Shown: positions 9,226 to 18,166 of the stretch, piece by piece | Position numbering within the stretch: position 1 is the stretch's first letter | Layout of the letters: each line of letters begins with the position of its first letter | DNA from: an uncultured Caproiciproducens sp. | GTDB taxonomy: Bacteria > Bacillota > Clostridia > Oscillospirales > Acutalibacteraceae | Length of the DNA: 64,000 nucleotides | Assembly: GCF_963664915.1 (NCBI RefSeq) | Contig: NZ_OY761810.1 | Location: forward strand, 2,928,661-2,992,660 | Reading direction: 5' to 3' | Made by a program: the position numbers and the translations under genes | The notes under the pieces: model-generated | Seen by the model: the letters and a program-made list of their open reading frames with translations, nothing else | Database searches by the model: none | Told to the model about the DNA's origin: nothing

Positions 9226-9260
9226 AACAGAGTAACGCTGATAAAATTAGGAGGACATTT

Positions 9261-9692
9261 ATGGACATGAATTACGCAGAGTTGCAGAATACGGAAACCG
9301 GCGGTCAAAATATCATTCATTTTGACGAAGGAATCTTAGGCTTTGAAGATGTCAGCGAATATCTTCTATATCATGAGGATGAGGACGGGGTTATTTGGAA
9401 TCTTCAGGCCGCCGATTCGGATATTCCATCCTTTGTTGTGGTGGACCCATATCCGATTGTAAACGATTATAATCCTGTATTTTCACAGTCTGAACTGGAT
9501 TATTTTGGAGAAGCTAATACCGATAACCTTTGTGTTCTGGTGGTTGCGGTGATTAAGCCGAATTTGCAGGAATCCGTAATTAACCTGAAAGCGCCGATTG
9601 TAATCGACGTGAACAGTAAAAAAGCAAAACAGATTATTCTGGAAAACTCGGATTATCCAATTCGATACAAATTATTCAGCGATAAAAGATAG
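9261..9692 (+). CDS. fliW: Flagellar assembly factor FliW
   Basis: Binds flagellin and, when free, sequesters CsrA, coupling flagellin export to translation. 143 aa, normal length. Family motifs IIHFDEGILGFEDVSEYLL near residues 19-37, FVVVDPYPI, and NLKAPIVIDVNSKKAKQIIL near the end. RBS AGGAGG at 9250. Directly upstream of csrA (12-base gap) as in B. subtilis. Confidence 0.96.
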   Translation: MDMNYAELQNTETGGQNIIHFDEGILGFEDVSEYLLYHEDEDGVIWNLQAADSDIPSFVVVDPYPIVNDYNPVFSQSELDYFGEANTDNLCVLVVAVIKPNLQESVINLKAPIVIDVNSKKAKQIILENSDYPIRYKLFSDKR

Positions 9693-9704
9693 GAGGGATT
9701 TCCG

Positions 9705-9929
9705 GTGCTTGTTATCAGCCGAAAAGTATCCGAATCCATTATTATTGGAGACAACATCGAAATCATTCTGTCTGAAATCAGCGGCGACCGCGCAAAAATC
9801 TGCATCAACGCCCCGAAGGAAATTCCAATTGTGCGCAAAGAGCTTTTGGAAACCCGTGCCCTGAACGAGGAAGCAAGCGTCGCACCCAAAAAACAAACCC
9901 TTGACCAGTTAAAAAAGCTGCTCAAATAA
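9705..9929 (+). CDS. csrA: Translational regulator CsrA
   Basis: RNA-binding homodimer that blocks ribosome access to target leaders. 74 aa; starts with the GTG that reads MLVISRKVSESIIIGDNIEI, then SGDRAKICINAPKEIPIVRKEL, matching CsrA throughout. AGGAGGG lies 8 bases upstream. Likely target is the flagellin mRNA that begins just downstream; see the hairpin at 10119. Confidence 0.97.
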   Translation: MLVISRKVSESIIIGDNIEIILSEISGDRAKICINAPKEIPIVRKELLETRALNEEASVAPKKQTLDQLKKLLK

Positions 9930-9990
9930 AGTCAATCCATATTTCCTTTCCGAAAATATACAATAATTTTGTAAAACTTACGAAAAGCCC

Positions 9991-10017
9991 TAAACTTTTG
10001 CAAAATAGTACCGAAAT
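9991..10017 (+). promoter_or_regulatory. SigD-type promoter of flagellin gene
   Basis: TAAA at 9991-9994, 15 bases, then ACCGAAAT at 10010-10017, a good match to the TAAA-N15-GCCGATAA consensus seen perfectly at flgM. It gives a leader of about 170 bases before the flagellin start. Confidence 0.7.
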
Positions 10018-10118
10018 ATCAGTTGTAAGCAAAAAACAAAAAGATGCTTACAATGCAGACTTTGTTTTTAGTTTCTGCTTCGGCAGGGCCCGTCGAAGCG
10101 GAAATCCAATCGCACAGC

Positions 10119-10138
10119 AAAGAACATGGACGTTCTTT
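10119..10138 (+). promoter_or_regulatory. CsrA-type hairpin in flagellin leader
   Basis: A perfect 7-bp stem (AAAGAAC / GTTCTTT) presents ATGGAC in the loop, so GGA (10128-10130) sits in the loop as in high-affinity CsrA sites. A second GGA site is the ribosome site itself, CAGGAGGA at 10182-10189, 56 bases downstream. Two-site leader architecture with one site over the Shine-Dalgarno is what is known from the B. subtilis hag leader. Confidence 0.7.
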
Positions 10139-10196
10139 CAAAACAGGCGTGACCGGCGTTTCGCCGCACGTACTTAAAATTCAGGAGGAAAAAATT

Positions 10197-11357
10197 ATGC
10201 GTATTCAACACAATATTGCCGCTTTAAATGCAAACAGAATGTTAGGCACCAACAACAATGCGGTTAGCAAAAACCTTGAGAAACTGTCTTCCGGTTATAA
10301 AATCAACCGTGCAGGCGACGACGCTGCCGGTCTTGCAATTTCCGAAAAAATGCGCGGCCAGATCCGCGGACTTGACCAAGCGACAAACAATGCCAACGAC
10401 GGTATTTCCCTTGTACAGACCGCTGAAGGTGGTTTGAACGAAACCACTTCTATTCTGCAGAGAATGAAAGAGCTGGCAACACAGGCTTCCAACGGAACCT
10501 ATCAGAACGAAGTCGACCGTACAAATATCAGCAAGGAAGTCGAATCCCTTAAGAGTGAAATTACCAGAATCTCTACTTCCACCAATTTCAACAAGATCAA
10601 TCTGTTAGATGGTAATTTGGGCGGTTATGAAACATCTATCACAGCGGGTACTGTTGGTAATGCTACTATTTCTGCTATTTCAGTCAGTGGCGGCAATCTT
10701 GCAGCAAATAATACACTTGATTTATCAGAAGCTACTGATGGCGCAATTACGTTTGACGCTTCCTCCCTTACGGGAATTACAGCGACCTCAACTGTAGCTG
10801 ACGATGGAACAACTACTATATCGTTCAAATCCGACGATACTGCTACTGTTGCTGATGCCAAAAAATATGATGGCCTTACTGTTACCGTTAGTAAAGGTGC
10901 AAGTTATGCTAAACCTAGTTCCGCTGCTACTTGGACTGTTAAGGTTGATTCTGCAAGTGCTGGATTAAAGCTACAAATTGGTGCAACTGCAACTGATGAT
11001 CAGCAGGTTACTCTAAAAGTCGGTGATATGAGCGCCAAAGGTCTTGGTATTGACACCATCTCTGTTGATACACAAGAGCATGCTGCAGCAGCAATTAAGT
11101 CCCTTGCCGATGCAATTGACAAGGTTTCCGGCACAAGAGCCGACCTTGGCGCACTGCAGAACAGACTTGAGCACACCGTCAACAATCTGGGTACTACAAG
11201 CGAGAACTTAACCTCCGCTGAAAGCCGTATCCGCGACGTTGACATGGCTTCTGAAATGATGGAAATGACCAAGAACAACGTTCTTGCTCAGGCCGCTCAG
11301 TCCATGCTTGCTCAGGCAAATACACAACCACAGAACGTTCTGAAACTCTTACAGTAA
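10197..11357 (+). CDS. hag: Flagellin
   Basis: Filament subunit exported by the flagellar type III system. Start is ATG 10197 (MRIQHNIAALNANRML) 7 bases after AGGAGGA; the frame is open further upstream to 10044 but that part is leader RNA. 386 aa. Conserved N-terminal D0/D1 (LSSGYKINRAGDDAAGLAIS) and C-terminal D1/D0 (ESRIRDVDMASEMMEMTKNN, ending VLKLLQ); the central about residues 150-300 are a T/S/A-rich variable surface domain. SigD promoter and CsrA hairpin upstream, strong terminator downstream. Confidence 0.97.
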   Translation: MRIQHNIAALNANRMLGTNNNAVSKNLEKLSSGYKINRAGDDAAGLAISEKMRGQIRGLDQATNNANDGISLVQTAEGGLNETTSILQRMKELATQASNGTYQNEVDRTNISKEVESLKSEITRISTSTNFNKINLLDGNLGGYETSITAGTVGNATISAISVSGGNLAANNTLDLSEATDGAITFDASSLTGITATSTVADDGTTTISFKSDDTATVADAKKYDGLTVTVSKGASYAKPSSAATWTVKVDSASAGLKLQIGATATDDQQVTLKVGDMSAKGLGIDTISVDTQEHAAAAIKSLADAIDKVSGTRADLGALQNRLEHTVNNLGTTSENLTSAESRIRDVDMASEMMEMTKNNVLAQAAQSMLAQANTQPQNVLKLLQ

Positions 11358-11385
11358 TTTGTTTCAGACTAACTGATGTTTTCCG

Positions 11386-11417
11386 GCACCCGCAAGCGAA
11401 GCTTGCGGGTGCTTTTC
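11386..11417 (+). terminator. Flagellin terminator
   Basis: Perfect 12-bp stem GCACCCGCAAGC with loop GAA, then TTTTCTGTTTT. Confidence 0.95.
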
Positions 11418-11641
11418 TGTTTTCTCATAAAATGCGCGCCTGCGTCTGGCTCATTTGCAGGCTCTGACAGGCACGTTTAAGCAGTGGTGTCCTCTTCTCT
11501 ATTCATTGCCCCATTGAGCGTCTGAGCAGTCAGCAAGCGCCATTCAACGCCATATCCTTGATTCTCTTTTCTTTCTTTTAACTCTTCCTTCCTCTTGCTC
11601 TCTGCTCTTTCCAAATTAACTAGCACTCTTTCCCTCACGCG
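11418..11641. other. Intergenic stretch without convincing gene
   Basis: About 220 bases between two converging terminators. Only a short minus-strand open frame (K/R/E-rich, GTG start, no ribosome site) is present, which I do not call. Confidence 0.6.
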
Positions 11642-11678
11642 AAAAAGGCCGCTCAGCACGAAGCTAAGCGACCTTTTT
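11642..11678 (-). terminator. Terminator of the SH3-lysozyme gene
   Basis: On the minus strand AAAAAGGTCGCTTAGC pairs with GCTGAGCGGCCTTTTT around a TTCGT loop; the mismatches on the plus strand become G-U pairs on the minus strand, and T5 follows, so the minus strand is the functional one. Confidence 0.85.
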
Positions 11679-11705
11679 AATCTATCCTAATGTTTATCCT
11701 ATGTT

Positions 11706-14687
11706 TTAGTCCAGTCCGGCTGCCACATTCGGATAAGTATAATTGTATCTGTTATACTTTACCGCTTCATAATCACCATAGTTGTAGACGTTCACTTCAC
11801 CAAGTCTTCTGTAGAACAGACCGGTGTAGAATTTGCCGCTCGCCTGATTCCAGCGGATCAGGTCTGAACCGATGGCATTGGCATTGGTATAGTTGAGGTC
11901 ATGCGTCAGAGAATCTGAGTTTGAAAGATTGACATAACCGGAATTGACCCAGCCCGTACTTCCGTCGGAGAGCTGCACTTTATACCAGCCGTCTTTCGTA
12001 TTGGCAAAGTTACACTCCGTAACCGTCAGTGAAGTTCCGGACAGAACGCTGCAAACTTCGGCTCCCCCGATGCTTGGCTGATCCCTGACATTCGTATCCT
12101 TCGTCACGGTCGCCGCAAGCGTTTGACCTGAGAACAAAGCCGGCGGAACAACCGCGTTTTTCATGATCCTTCTGAAATCCATCTCCGAACTGCTGTTAAA
12201 ATAACCGGCGCCAACATTGTAGGCGAAGCTGATAAAGCAGTCGGCCTGATTCTGGCTCATGCGGAAATGATTATTCTGTATCATCTTGTTTAACTCGGAT
12301 GTATAAGAGGAATTGTTGATTTTATTAACCAGAAGCGACCATGATTCGGTTTGCGTCATATTGTTATAGAAAACCGCATTTGCGCCAAAGGTGCAGCCAT
12401 AGCCGATGGTAGGTACCTGATTTGATGTCAGCTGGTCGGCGTAAACGGTCGAACTGCAGCCTTCCCATTTTGCAATCAGTGAAATCATCTGATCACTGAT
12501 CCTGCGCTCTTCACTGGAAGTTGTGACAAAATCCTGCTGTGCGGAAACATACGCATTGGTAGTATATCCCGAGGAACTCATGCTTCCGTTGAGTGATGAC
12601 AGCGTGGTAAATGAATATGTTCCTGCTGTACCAAAGGTTGTTGTCGCGGTCCATTTTTTGGTGCAGGTATTCAGTACGGTTTCTTCCGTACAGGAATCGG
12701 CATTCAGCGCTTTTTTGCTGCCGTCCGGCATACTGATAACGAATTGCACGCCGTCACGCGTGGTGTCGGTAACGGCGGTTAATGTTACTGTCGCACCTGT
12801 ACTTGCAATATTGGGCGAAGCATACGCAGTTTTAACAGGCTCTGCGTCGGTTACCGTAACATTGCAGTTCGCCGTGTAGGTTCCTGACGTAGCCTTAATC
12901 ACTGCAGAACCCTTTGATACGGCATAAACATATCCGTTTGAAACAGTAGCAACATTGGTATTGCTGCTTGTCCAGTTAACATAAGTTCCGCTTGGGGATA
13001 TACTTGCCTTAATGTACAGCGTCTTCCCCACCGGTATGCTCTGAGAAGTTGTAGAAAGGGAAAGCGCAGAGGTATTCGTCACATCATCAGAATAATGAAG
13101 CTGAATATATTCCGAACTGACATAACCTGCCACGCCGCTGGCAGTCTGTACTTTCGTCCAAGAGGAGTCTGAGGTGTCCAGTACCGTCAGATTTGTACCT
13201 TTCGGCAGATTGGCAAGTATCTTTCCGTTCGTGTCCGGCGTTTCTCTCAGCCGGAGCATATCGGCTGTTACACTTGCACCCGTGATGGTATGAGTGTCAG
13301 AACCTGTATCGGTCCCGTCGCCTGTATCGGTCCCGTCGCCCGTATCAGTCCCGTCGCCCGTATCAGTTCCGTCGCCCGTATCAGTTCCGTTGCCAGAACC
13401 TGTATTGGGATTGGTACCGGTGCCGTTCGGCGTTGCAGAAATATTCAAAAACGATTTGCTGCAATAGCCCTCTTTACCGTCTGAAGTCTTAATCTTCGCC
13501 CATGCTGTATTGGAATTATCCGTAACAGTGACGGTCACGCCCTTGGCAAGTGTTACCATAATGCCAAAACTGGAGCCTGCGCCGCTGCGTACATTTAGAG
13601 AAGCAGTGGTCGTCGCCGTAGTCGAGCCGGTCGTCCCGGTAGGCGGCGTTGTGTTTGTTGGTGTTGGTGTTGTGGTGCCCGTTGAAGTTTTTATTGTTAA
13701 ATACTGCTTGCTGCAATATCCTTCTTTGCCGTCCGCCGTCTTGATTTTCGCCCAAACTGAATTGGAATTATCCGTAACTGTAACAGATGCACCTTTCGCA
13801 AGAGTCACAACAACCTTGTAGCTGGCTCCCGCGCCACTGCGGACATTTAAAGATGAAGTTGTTGTAGCGGTAGTGACAGTTGTCGATCCTTTGGAAGGCG
13901 TCGTATTCGTGGGTGTTGTCGTACCCGTTGAAGTACTGATTTTTAGATACTGTTTGCTGCAATAGCCCTGTTTGCCGCTTGAGGTCTGCACTTTCGCCCA
14001 TTGTGCATTGGAGTTGTCCAAAACCGTCAGCGTAATTCCCTTACTGATTGTAGCCGAAACCTTATAATTTGTGCCTGCGCCCTCGCGCAGGTTCAGATAA
14101 TCCGTTGTGACTGCCGTAACCGCTGACGTGCCGGAACCTGTTGAAGTTGTACCGGAGCCGGACGATGTGGAAATATTCAAAAATCCTTTGCTGCAATAGC
14201 CTTGCTTTCCATCCGTCGTCTGTACTTTCACCCAAGCGGCATTGGAATTATCTATCACCTTCACAGAAGCCCCCTTGGCAAGAGTTACAATAATTTTATT
14301 GGATGTACCTGCGCCTTCACGCAAATTCAGCGATGCCGTCGTTACAGCCGTTGTTCCGGACGTTGAGGAAGAAGCATTGGAATAATTGGAAATGATACCG
14401 GAAATGCTAAGGTACTGTTTATTGCAATATCCCTGTTTTCCGTTGGTAGTCTGCACTTTGGTCCATGTTGAATCAGAATTGTCAAGTATCGTTACGGTAA
14501 TCCCCTTGCCGAGCGTTAAAATAACTTTTTTATCCATACCTGCGCCCTCACGCAGATTTAAATAATCCGTTGTTTGTGCAGTTGCCGCCGCCGTCACAGA
14601 AATCGTCGGCAGAAGTGTTGCCGTTACCGCTGCAGCACAGATGAGAGAAATTGCCGCTGTTACAATTCGTTTTGTCAGACTTTTCAA
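11706..14687 (-). CDS. Secreted multi-SH3 GH24 lysozyme
   Basis: Predicted exported peptidoglycan hydrolase of 993 aa. Start TTG 14687, with GGAGTG 6 bases upstream (GTG 14696 possible); the frame is open further but that part reads through a hairpin. Signal peptide about 1-34. Six bacterial SH3 repeats (LNLREGAG / LNVRSGAG ... GYCSKQYL) to about residue 500, with a DGTDTG linker (five near-identical 15-bp units, about 13297-13395) between repeats 5 and 6. Then a Big_2 Ig-like domain and a second Ig-like domain. From about 730 a T4-type lysozyme: E742 (KWEGC), D751 (YADQ) and T760 (PTIGYG). A seventh SH3 module (858-921) is inserted before the lysozyme tail IRWNQASGKFYTGLFYRRLGE (about 944-964). 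Probably binds and cuts cell wall; whose wall is unknown. Confidence 0.85.
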   Translation of the reverse strand: MKSLTKRIVTAAISLICAAAVTATLLPTISVTAAATAQTTDYLNLREGAGMDKKVILTLGKGITVTILDNSDSTWTKVQTTNGKQGYCNKQYLSISGIISNYSNASSSTSGTTAVTTASLNLREGAGTSNKIIVTLAKGASVKVIDNSNAAWVKVQTTDGKQGYCSKGFLNISTSSGSGTTSTGSGTSAVTAVTTDYLNLREGAGTNYKVSATISKGITLTVLDNSNAQWAKVQTSSGKQGYCSKQYLKISTSTGTTTPTNTTPSKGSTTVTTATTTSSLNVRSGAGASYKVVVTLAKGASVTVTDNSNSVWAKIKTADGKEGYCSKQYLTIKTSTGTTTPTPTNTTPPTGTTGSTTATTTASLNVRSGAGSSFGIMVTLAKGVTVTVTDNSNTAWAKIKTSDGKEGYCSKSFLNISATPNGTGTNPNTGSGNGTDTGDGTDTGDGTDTGDGTDTGDGTDTGSDTHTITGASVTADMLRLRETPDTNGKILANLPKGTNLTVLDTSDSSWTKVQTASGVAGYVSSEYIQLHYSDDVTNTSALSLSTTSQSIPVGKTLYIKASISPSGTYVNWTSSNTNVATVSNGYVYAVSKGSAVIKATSGTYTANCNVTVTDAEPVKTAYASPNIASTGATVTLTAVTDTTRDGVQFVISMPDGSKKALNADSCTEETVLNTCTKKWTATTTFGTAGTYSFTTLSSLNGSMSSSGYTTNAYVSAQQDFVTTSSEERRISDQMISLIAKWEGCSSTVYADQLTSNQVPTIGYGCTFGANAVFYNNMTQTESWSLLVNKINNSSYTSELNKMIQNNHFRMSQNQADCFISFAYNVGAGYFNSSSEMDFRRIMKNAVVPPALFSGQTLAATVTKDTNVRDQPSIGGAEVCSVLSGTSLTVTECNFANTKDGWYKVQLSDGSTGWVNSGYVNLSNSDSLTHDLNYTNANAIGSDLIRWNQASGKFYTGLFYRRLGEVNVYNYGDYEAVKYNRYNYTYPNVAAGLD

Positions 14688-14764
14688 TTCATTCACTCCA
14701 TTTATGTAGTATTTATTCGAATATGGATCTATGAAGCAGCTCTCTAAAATAGGCAGATTTTCCC

Positions 14765-14801
14765 TTACTGACTTCCCCCGCCGCAATGGGGAAGTCAGTA
14801 A
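14765..14801. repeat. Strong 14-bp inverted repeat upstream of the lysozyme gene
   Basis: TTACTGACTTCCCC and its exact complement flank a 9-base loop. No T-tract follows on either strand, so it is not a normal terminator; it may be a regulatory RNA structure or a remnant of a small repeat. Confidence 0.5.
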
Positions 14802-15018
14802 AATTAATCCCATCTTAATTATTCAATTGCTATAATATTATAAAACGAATCCCGCTATCCGTTATTATTACTGGTTCGATTATAACCTAAAAAGTGGCAA
14901 TTATCAAGTTAATCCGCTAAATGTTAACATTTTCTGCCATCATTTCAGAAGCAGTTATACGGCATACTGTATCTTCTTTTTCCGAAAGGAACCATCCGAA
15001 CAAATTATTTGTTAAAGA

Positions 15019-15047
15019 TTGACATCTTGTTGAAATTGTGTTATTTT
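15019..15047 (+). promoter_or_regulatory. SigA promoter of enolase
   Basis: TTGACA at 15019-15024, 17 bases, TATTTT at 15042-15047. The leader contains a 7-bp hairpin AGTTAGC-TTTT-GCTAACT at 15057-15074. Confidence 0.7.
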
Positions 15048-15089
15048 AATATTGTAAGTTAGCTTTTGCTAACTGATAAAAAGAAATGA

Positions 15090-16388
<1,299 letters not shown>

Positions 16389-16405
16389 TGACTAATTGAT
16401 CGCGA

Positions 16406-16570
16406 TTACGCTTCATAATTTATTTCCAAGATGATGCATGAAACTACTGGGTAAAAGCTGTTCCAATAGGTTCGCCCAATAGAATTCACCTGATATCCCA
16501 GACTCTTGAGAAGCTTCGCAGCTTCATATCCAACCTTTTTATCGAAAAATCTAATTATAACAGTCTGCAT
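16406..16570 (-). CDS. Small hypothetical protein, 54 aa
   Basis: ATG at 16570 preceded by TGAGGTGATAGC gives a clear ribosome site. The product begins MQTVIIRFFDKKVGYEAAK and continues with LLKSLGYQVNSIG, looking like one beta-strand/helix unit; no known family recognised. It lies downstream of enolase in the opposite direction. Confidence 0.55.
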   Translation of the reverse strand: MQTVIIRFFDKKVGYEAAKLLKSLGYQVNSIGRTYWNSFYPVVSCIILEINYEA

Positions 16571-16670
16571 GCTATCACCTCAATAAAAGAAATGGACTTA
16601 TATTAAGATATTCTGTAAACTGTTATCTGTTTCATGTACTTGATCAAAATAAATGTTTAATCCTAGAAAG

Positions 16671-16702
16671 CAGGCTTAGAATCCAATTGGATTCTAAGCC
16701 TG
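16671..16702. terminator. 32-bp perfect palindrome, probable bidirectional terminator
   Basis: Arms CAGGCTTAGAATCCAA and its complement join without a spacer (loop AATT). Only weakly T-rich tails follow (CAGTTTT on plus, CTTTCT on minus), so strength is uncertain. It lies between the ends of the converging or tandem small genes. Confidence 0.6.
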
Positions 16703-16728
16703 TGTCAGTTTTATATTGAATGGTTTCC

Positions 16729-17292
16729 TCATAAGTTAAATCCGATATATGCAGATAGTTCTTTATCAGCGGAAATATCTGTAATTCGCCAAAAATCGCC
16801 TTCACGCGCGACAATAAGTAAAACGTTATAATCTCCGGCAGGACCGGCCGACGTTGCAGTGGAAAAACAAAGTTTTATTGCATATTGATCGTCGCCTGCC
16901 GCTGAAACATCTGTGATTTTATAACTGTCCACCCATGGGCTTGACATTCCGGTGACCCAATTAAGATAATTTTTATCCAGTTGCTTCGCATACTCTTTTC
17001 TGAGTTTAGTGCCCATAACGGAATACTGTAGTGCCGCGCTTCTCGCCTTCAAGCCATTCGCCCATACTTTTGCGGCAGATTCCGGATTATTAACACCGAC
17101 CTGGTTCATCGCCTCCATTAAAAGTTCACTTCTTACTTCGTATTTATCTACCTCTGCCACGGCCGCAAAAACACTGATGTATTTGCAGTTGAAATAGTAA
17201 CCCACCACATTAAACAAAACTACAACGAGTAAACAAATAAAAATTACTACCCTAATGACGCCTTTTACTTGTCCTGATAAAACCATTTTCAC
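16729..17292 (-). CDS. Membrane-anchored protein of unknown function
   Basis: 187 aa from GTG 17292, 7 bases after AGGAGGGG; the frame extends upstream without a ribosome site. One N-terminal membrane segment (VIRVVIFICLLVVVLFNVVGYY, about 10-31) followed by an extracytoplasmic domain with helices (VWANGLKARSAALQYSVMG) and a C-terminal strand-rich part (YNVLLIVAREGDFWRITDIS) resembling a SnoaL/NTF2-like fold. No catalytic motif recognised. Confidence 0.75.
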   Translation of the reverse strand: MKMVLSGQVKGVIRVVIFICLLVVVLFNVVGYYFNCKYISVFAAVAEVDKYEVRSELLMEAMNQVGVNNPESAAKVWANGLKARSAALQYSVMGTKLRKEYAKQLDKNYLNWVTGMSSPWVDSYKITDVSAAGDDQYAIKLCFSTATSAGPAGDYNVLLIVAREGDFWRITDISADKELSAYIGFNL

Positions 17293-17368
17293 GCTTACCC
17301 CTCCTATCAAACATTTCTCTAAAATGTATGATTGAAAAACGGTAATAAGAAATAAGAACAATAATTAA

Positions 17369-17397
17369 AGCCCGCCCGGCATATAGCCGGACAGGCT
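17369..17397 (-). terminator. Terminator of rubredoxin gene
   Basis: Minus-strand stem AGCCTGTCCGGC / GCCGGGCGGGCT with G-U pairs and loop TATAT, followed by TTAATTATT. Confidence 0.8.
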
Positions 17398-17413
17398 TTT
17401 GTGGATTTCGTTT

Positions 17414-18070
17414 TTACTTTCTTCTGAACGCTGACTTCGGCGCTCCGCAAATCGGACAAACCCAGTCGTCTGGAAGCTCTTCGAAGGAAACATCCGGATC
17501 GTTGTAAACATAACCGCATACCGTACAAATCCAGCTTTCCCCATCGTTATTGTCGTCATCCGGCTGGTCTTTCTGATAAGTCGGCGCATTCTTCGGCGCC
17601 TTGCCCTTAATGACTTTATGATAATAATCGTAAGTCATAGGAATACCTTTCGCTTCATCGCTGCCGGCAACAACTTCAGCGACAAAAATCGTGTGGGTTG
17701 GCGTTTCAGCGCTGCTTACAACACGGCAAAGAAGCCAACAGCAGATATTTTCCTTTATAACGGGCACGCCCTCAGCCAAAATTTTATGATGAACGTTATT
17801 CAGCTTATCCGTATCACGACCGGAGTTGAATCCGAGCGCACCGATTACAGCTCCTGAAGTATCTTCTGATAAGACGGAAATAGTAAAAATCCCGCTTTTG
17901 GCAATGCACTGATGGCTGTAATTGCTATGGTTCATACTGACAGCAATCATATTCGGTGTGTTGCAAACCTGAATGACGGTATTCACAATACAAGCGGAGG
18001 CTTTGTTTTCATCTTTTACGCCGATGGCGTACATGCCATATGTCAGATTAAAAAGAACCTCATTTTTCAT
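17414..18070 (-). CDS. Flavin reductase-rubredoxin fusion (high-molecular-weight rubredoxin)
   Basis: 218 aa. N-terminal FMN-binding flavin reductase-like domain (about 1-155; [31 protein letters not shown]) fused to a C-terminal rubredoxin (about 175-214) with the iron ligands CTVCGY and CPICGA. Such proteins pass electrons from NAD(P)H to flavodiiron proteins for O2 or NO reduction in anaerobes; here that partner is not in the window, though a hemerythrin lies 3.7 kb away. ATG 18070 has AGGAGG upstream. Confidence 0.93.
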   Translation of the reverse strand: MKNEVLFNLTYGMYAIGVKDENKASACIVNTVIQVCNTPNMIAVSMNHSNYSHQCIAKSGIFTISVLSEDTSGAVIGALGFNSGRDTDKLNNVHHKILAEGVPVIKENICCWLLCRVVSSAETPTHTIFVAEVVAGSDEAKGIPMTYDYYHKVIKGKAPKNAPTYQKDQPDDDNNDGESWICTVCGYVYNDPDVSFEELPDDWVCPICGAPKSAFRRK

Positions 18071-18166
18071 ACTATACGCCTCCTAATTTCCTTATGTTTA
18101 TCATATCACTCTGTCGGAATGGATACAAGACGAAACTGGTATTTTCAAACAGAATTCATACAAATT

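Noticed and set aside
10044-10196. In-frame extension upstream of the flagellin start
   Set aside because: Flagellin begins at MRIQHNIAALN with AGGAGGA before it; the extension covers the leader hairpin.
11477-11659. 60-codon minus-strand frame between flagellin and lysozyme
   Set aside because: GTG start without a ribosome site, overlaps the terminator.
13290-13400. Tandem repeats resembling a small array
   Set aside because: They are coding repeats of DGTDTG in the lysozyme gene, not a CRISPR array; there are no unique spacers.
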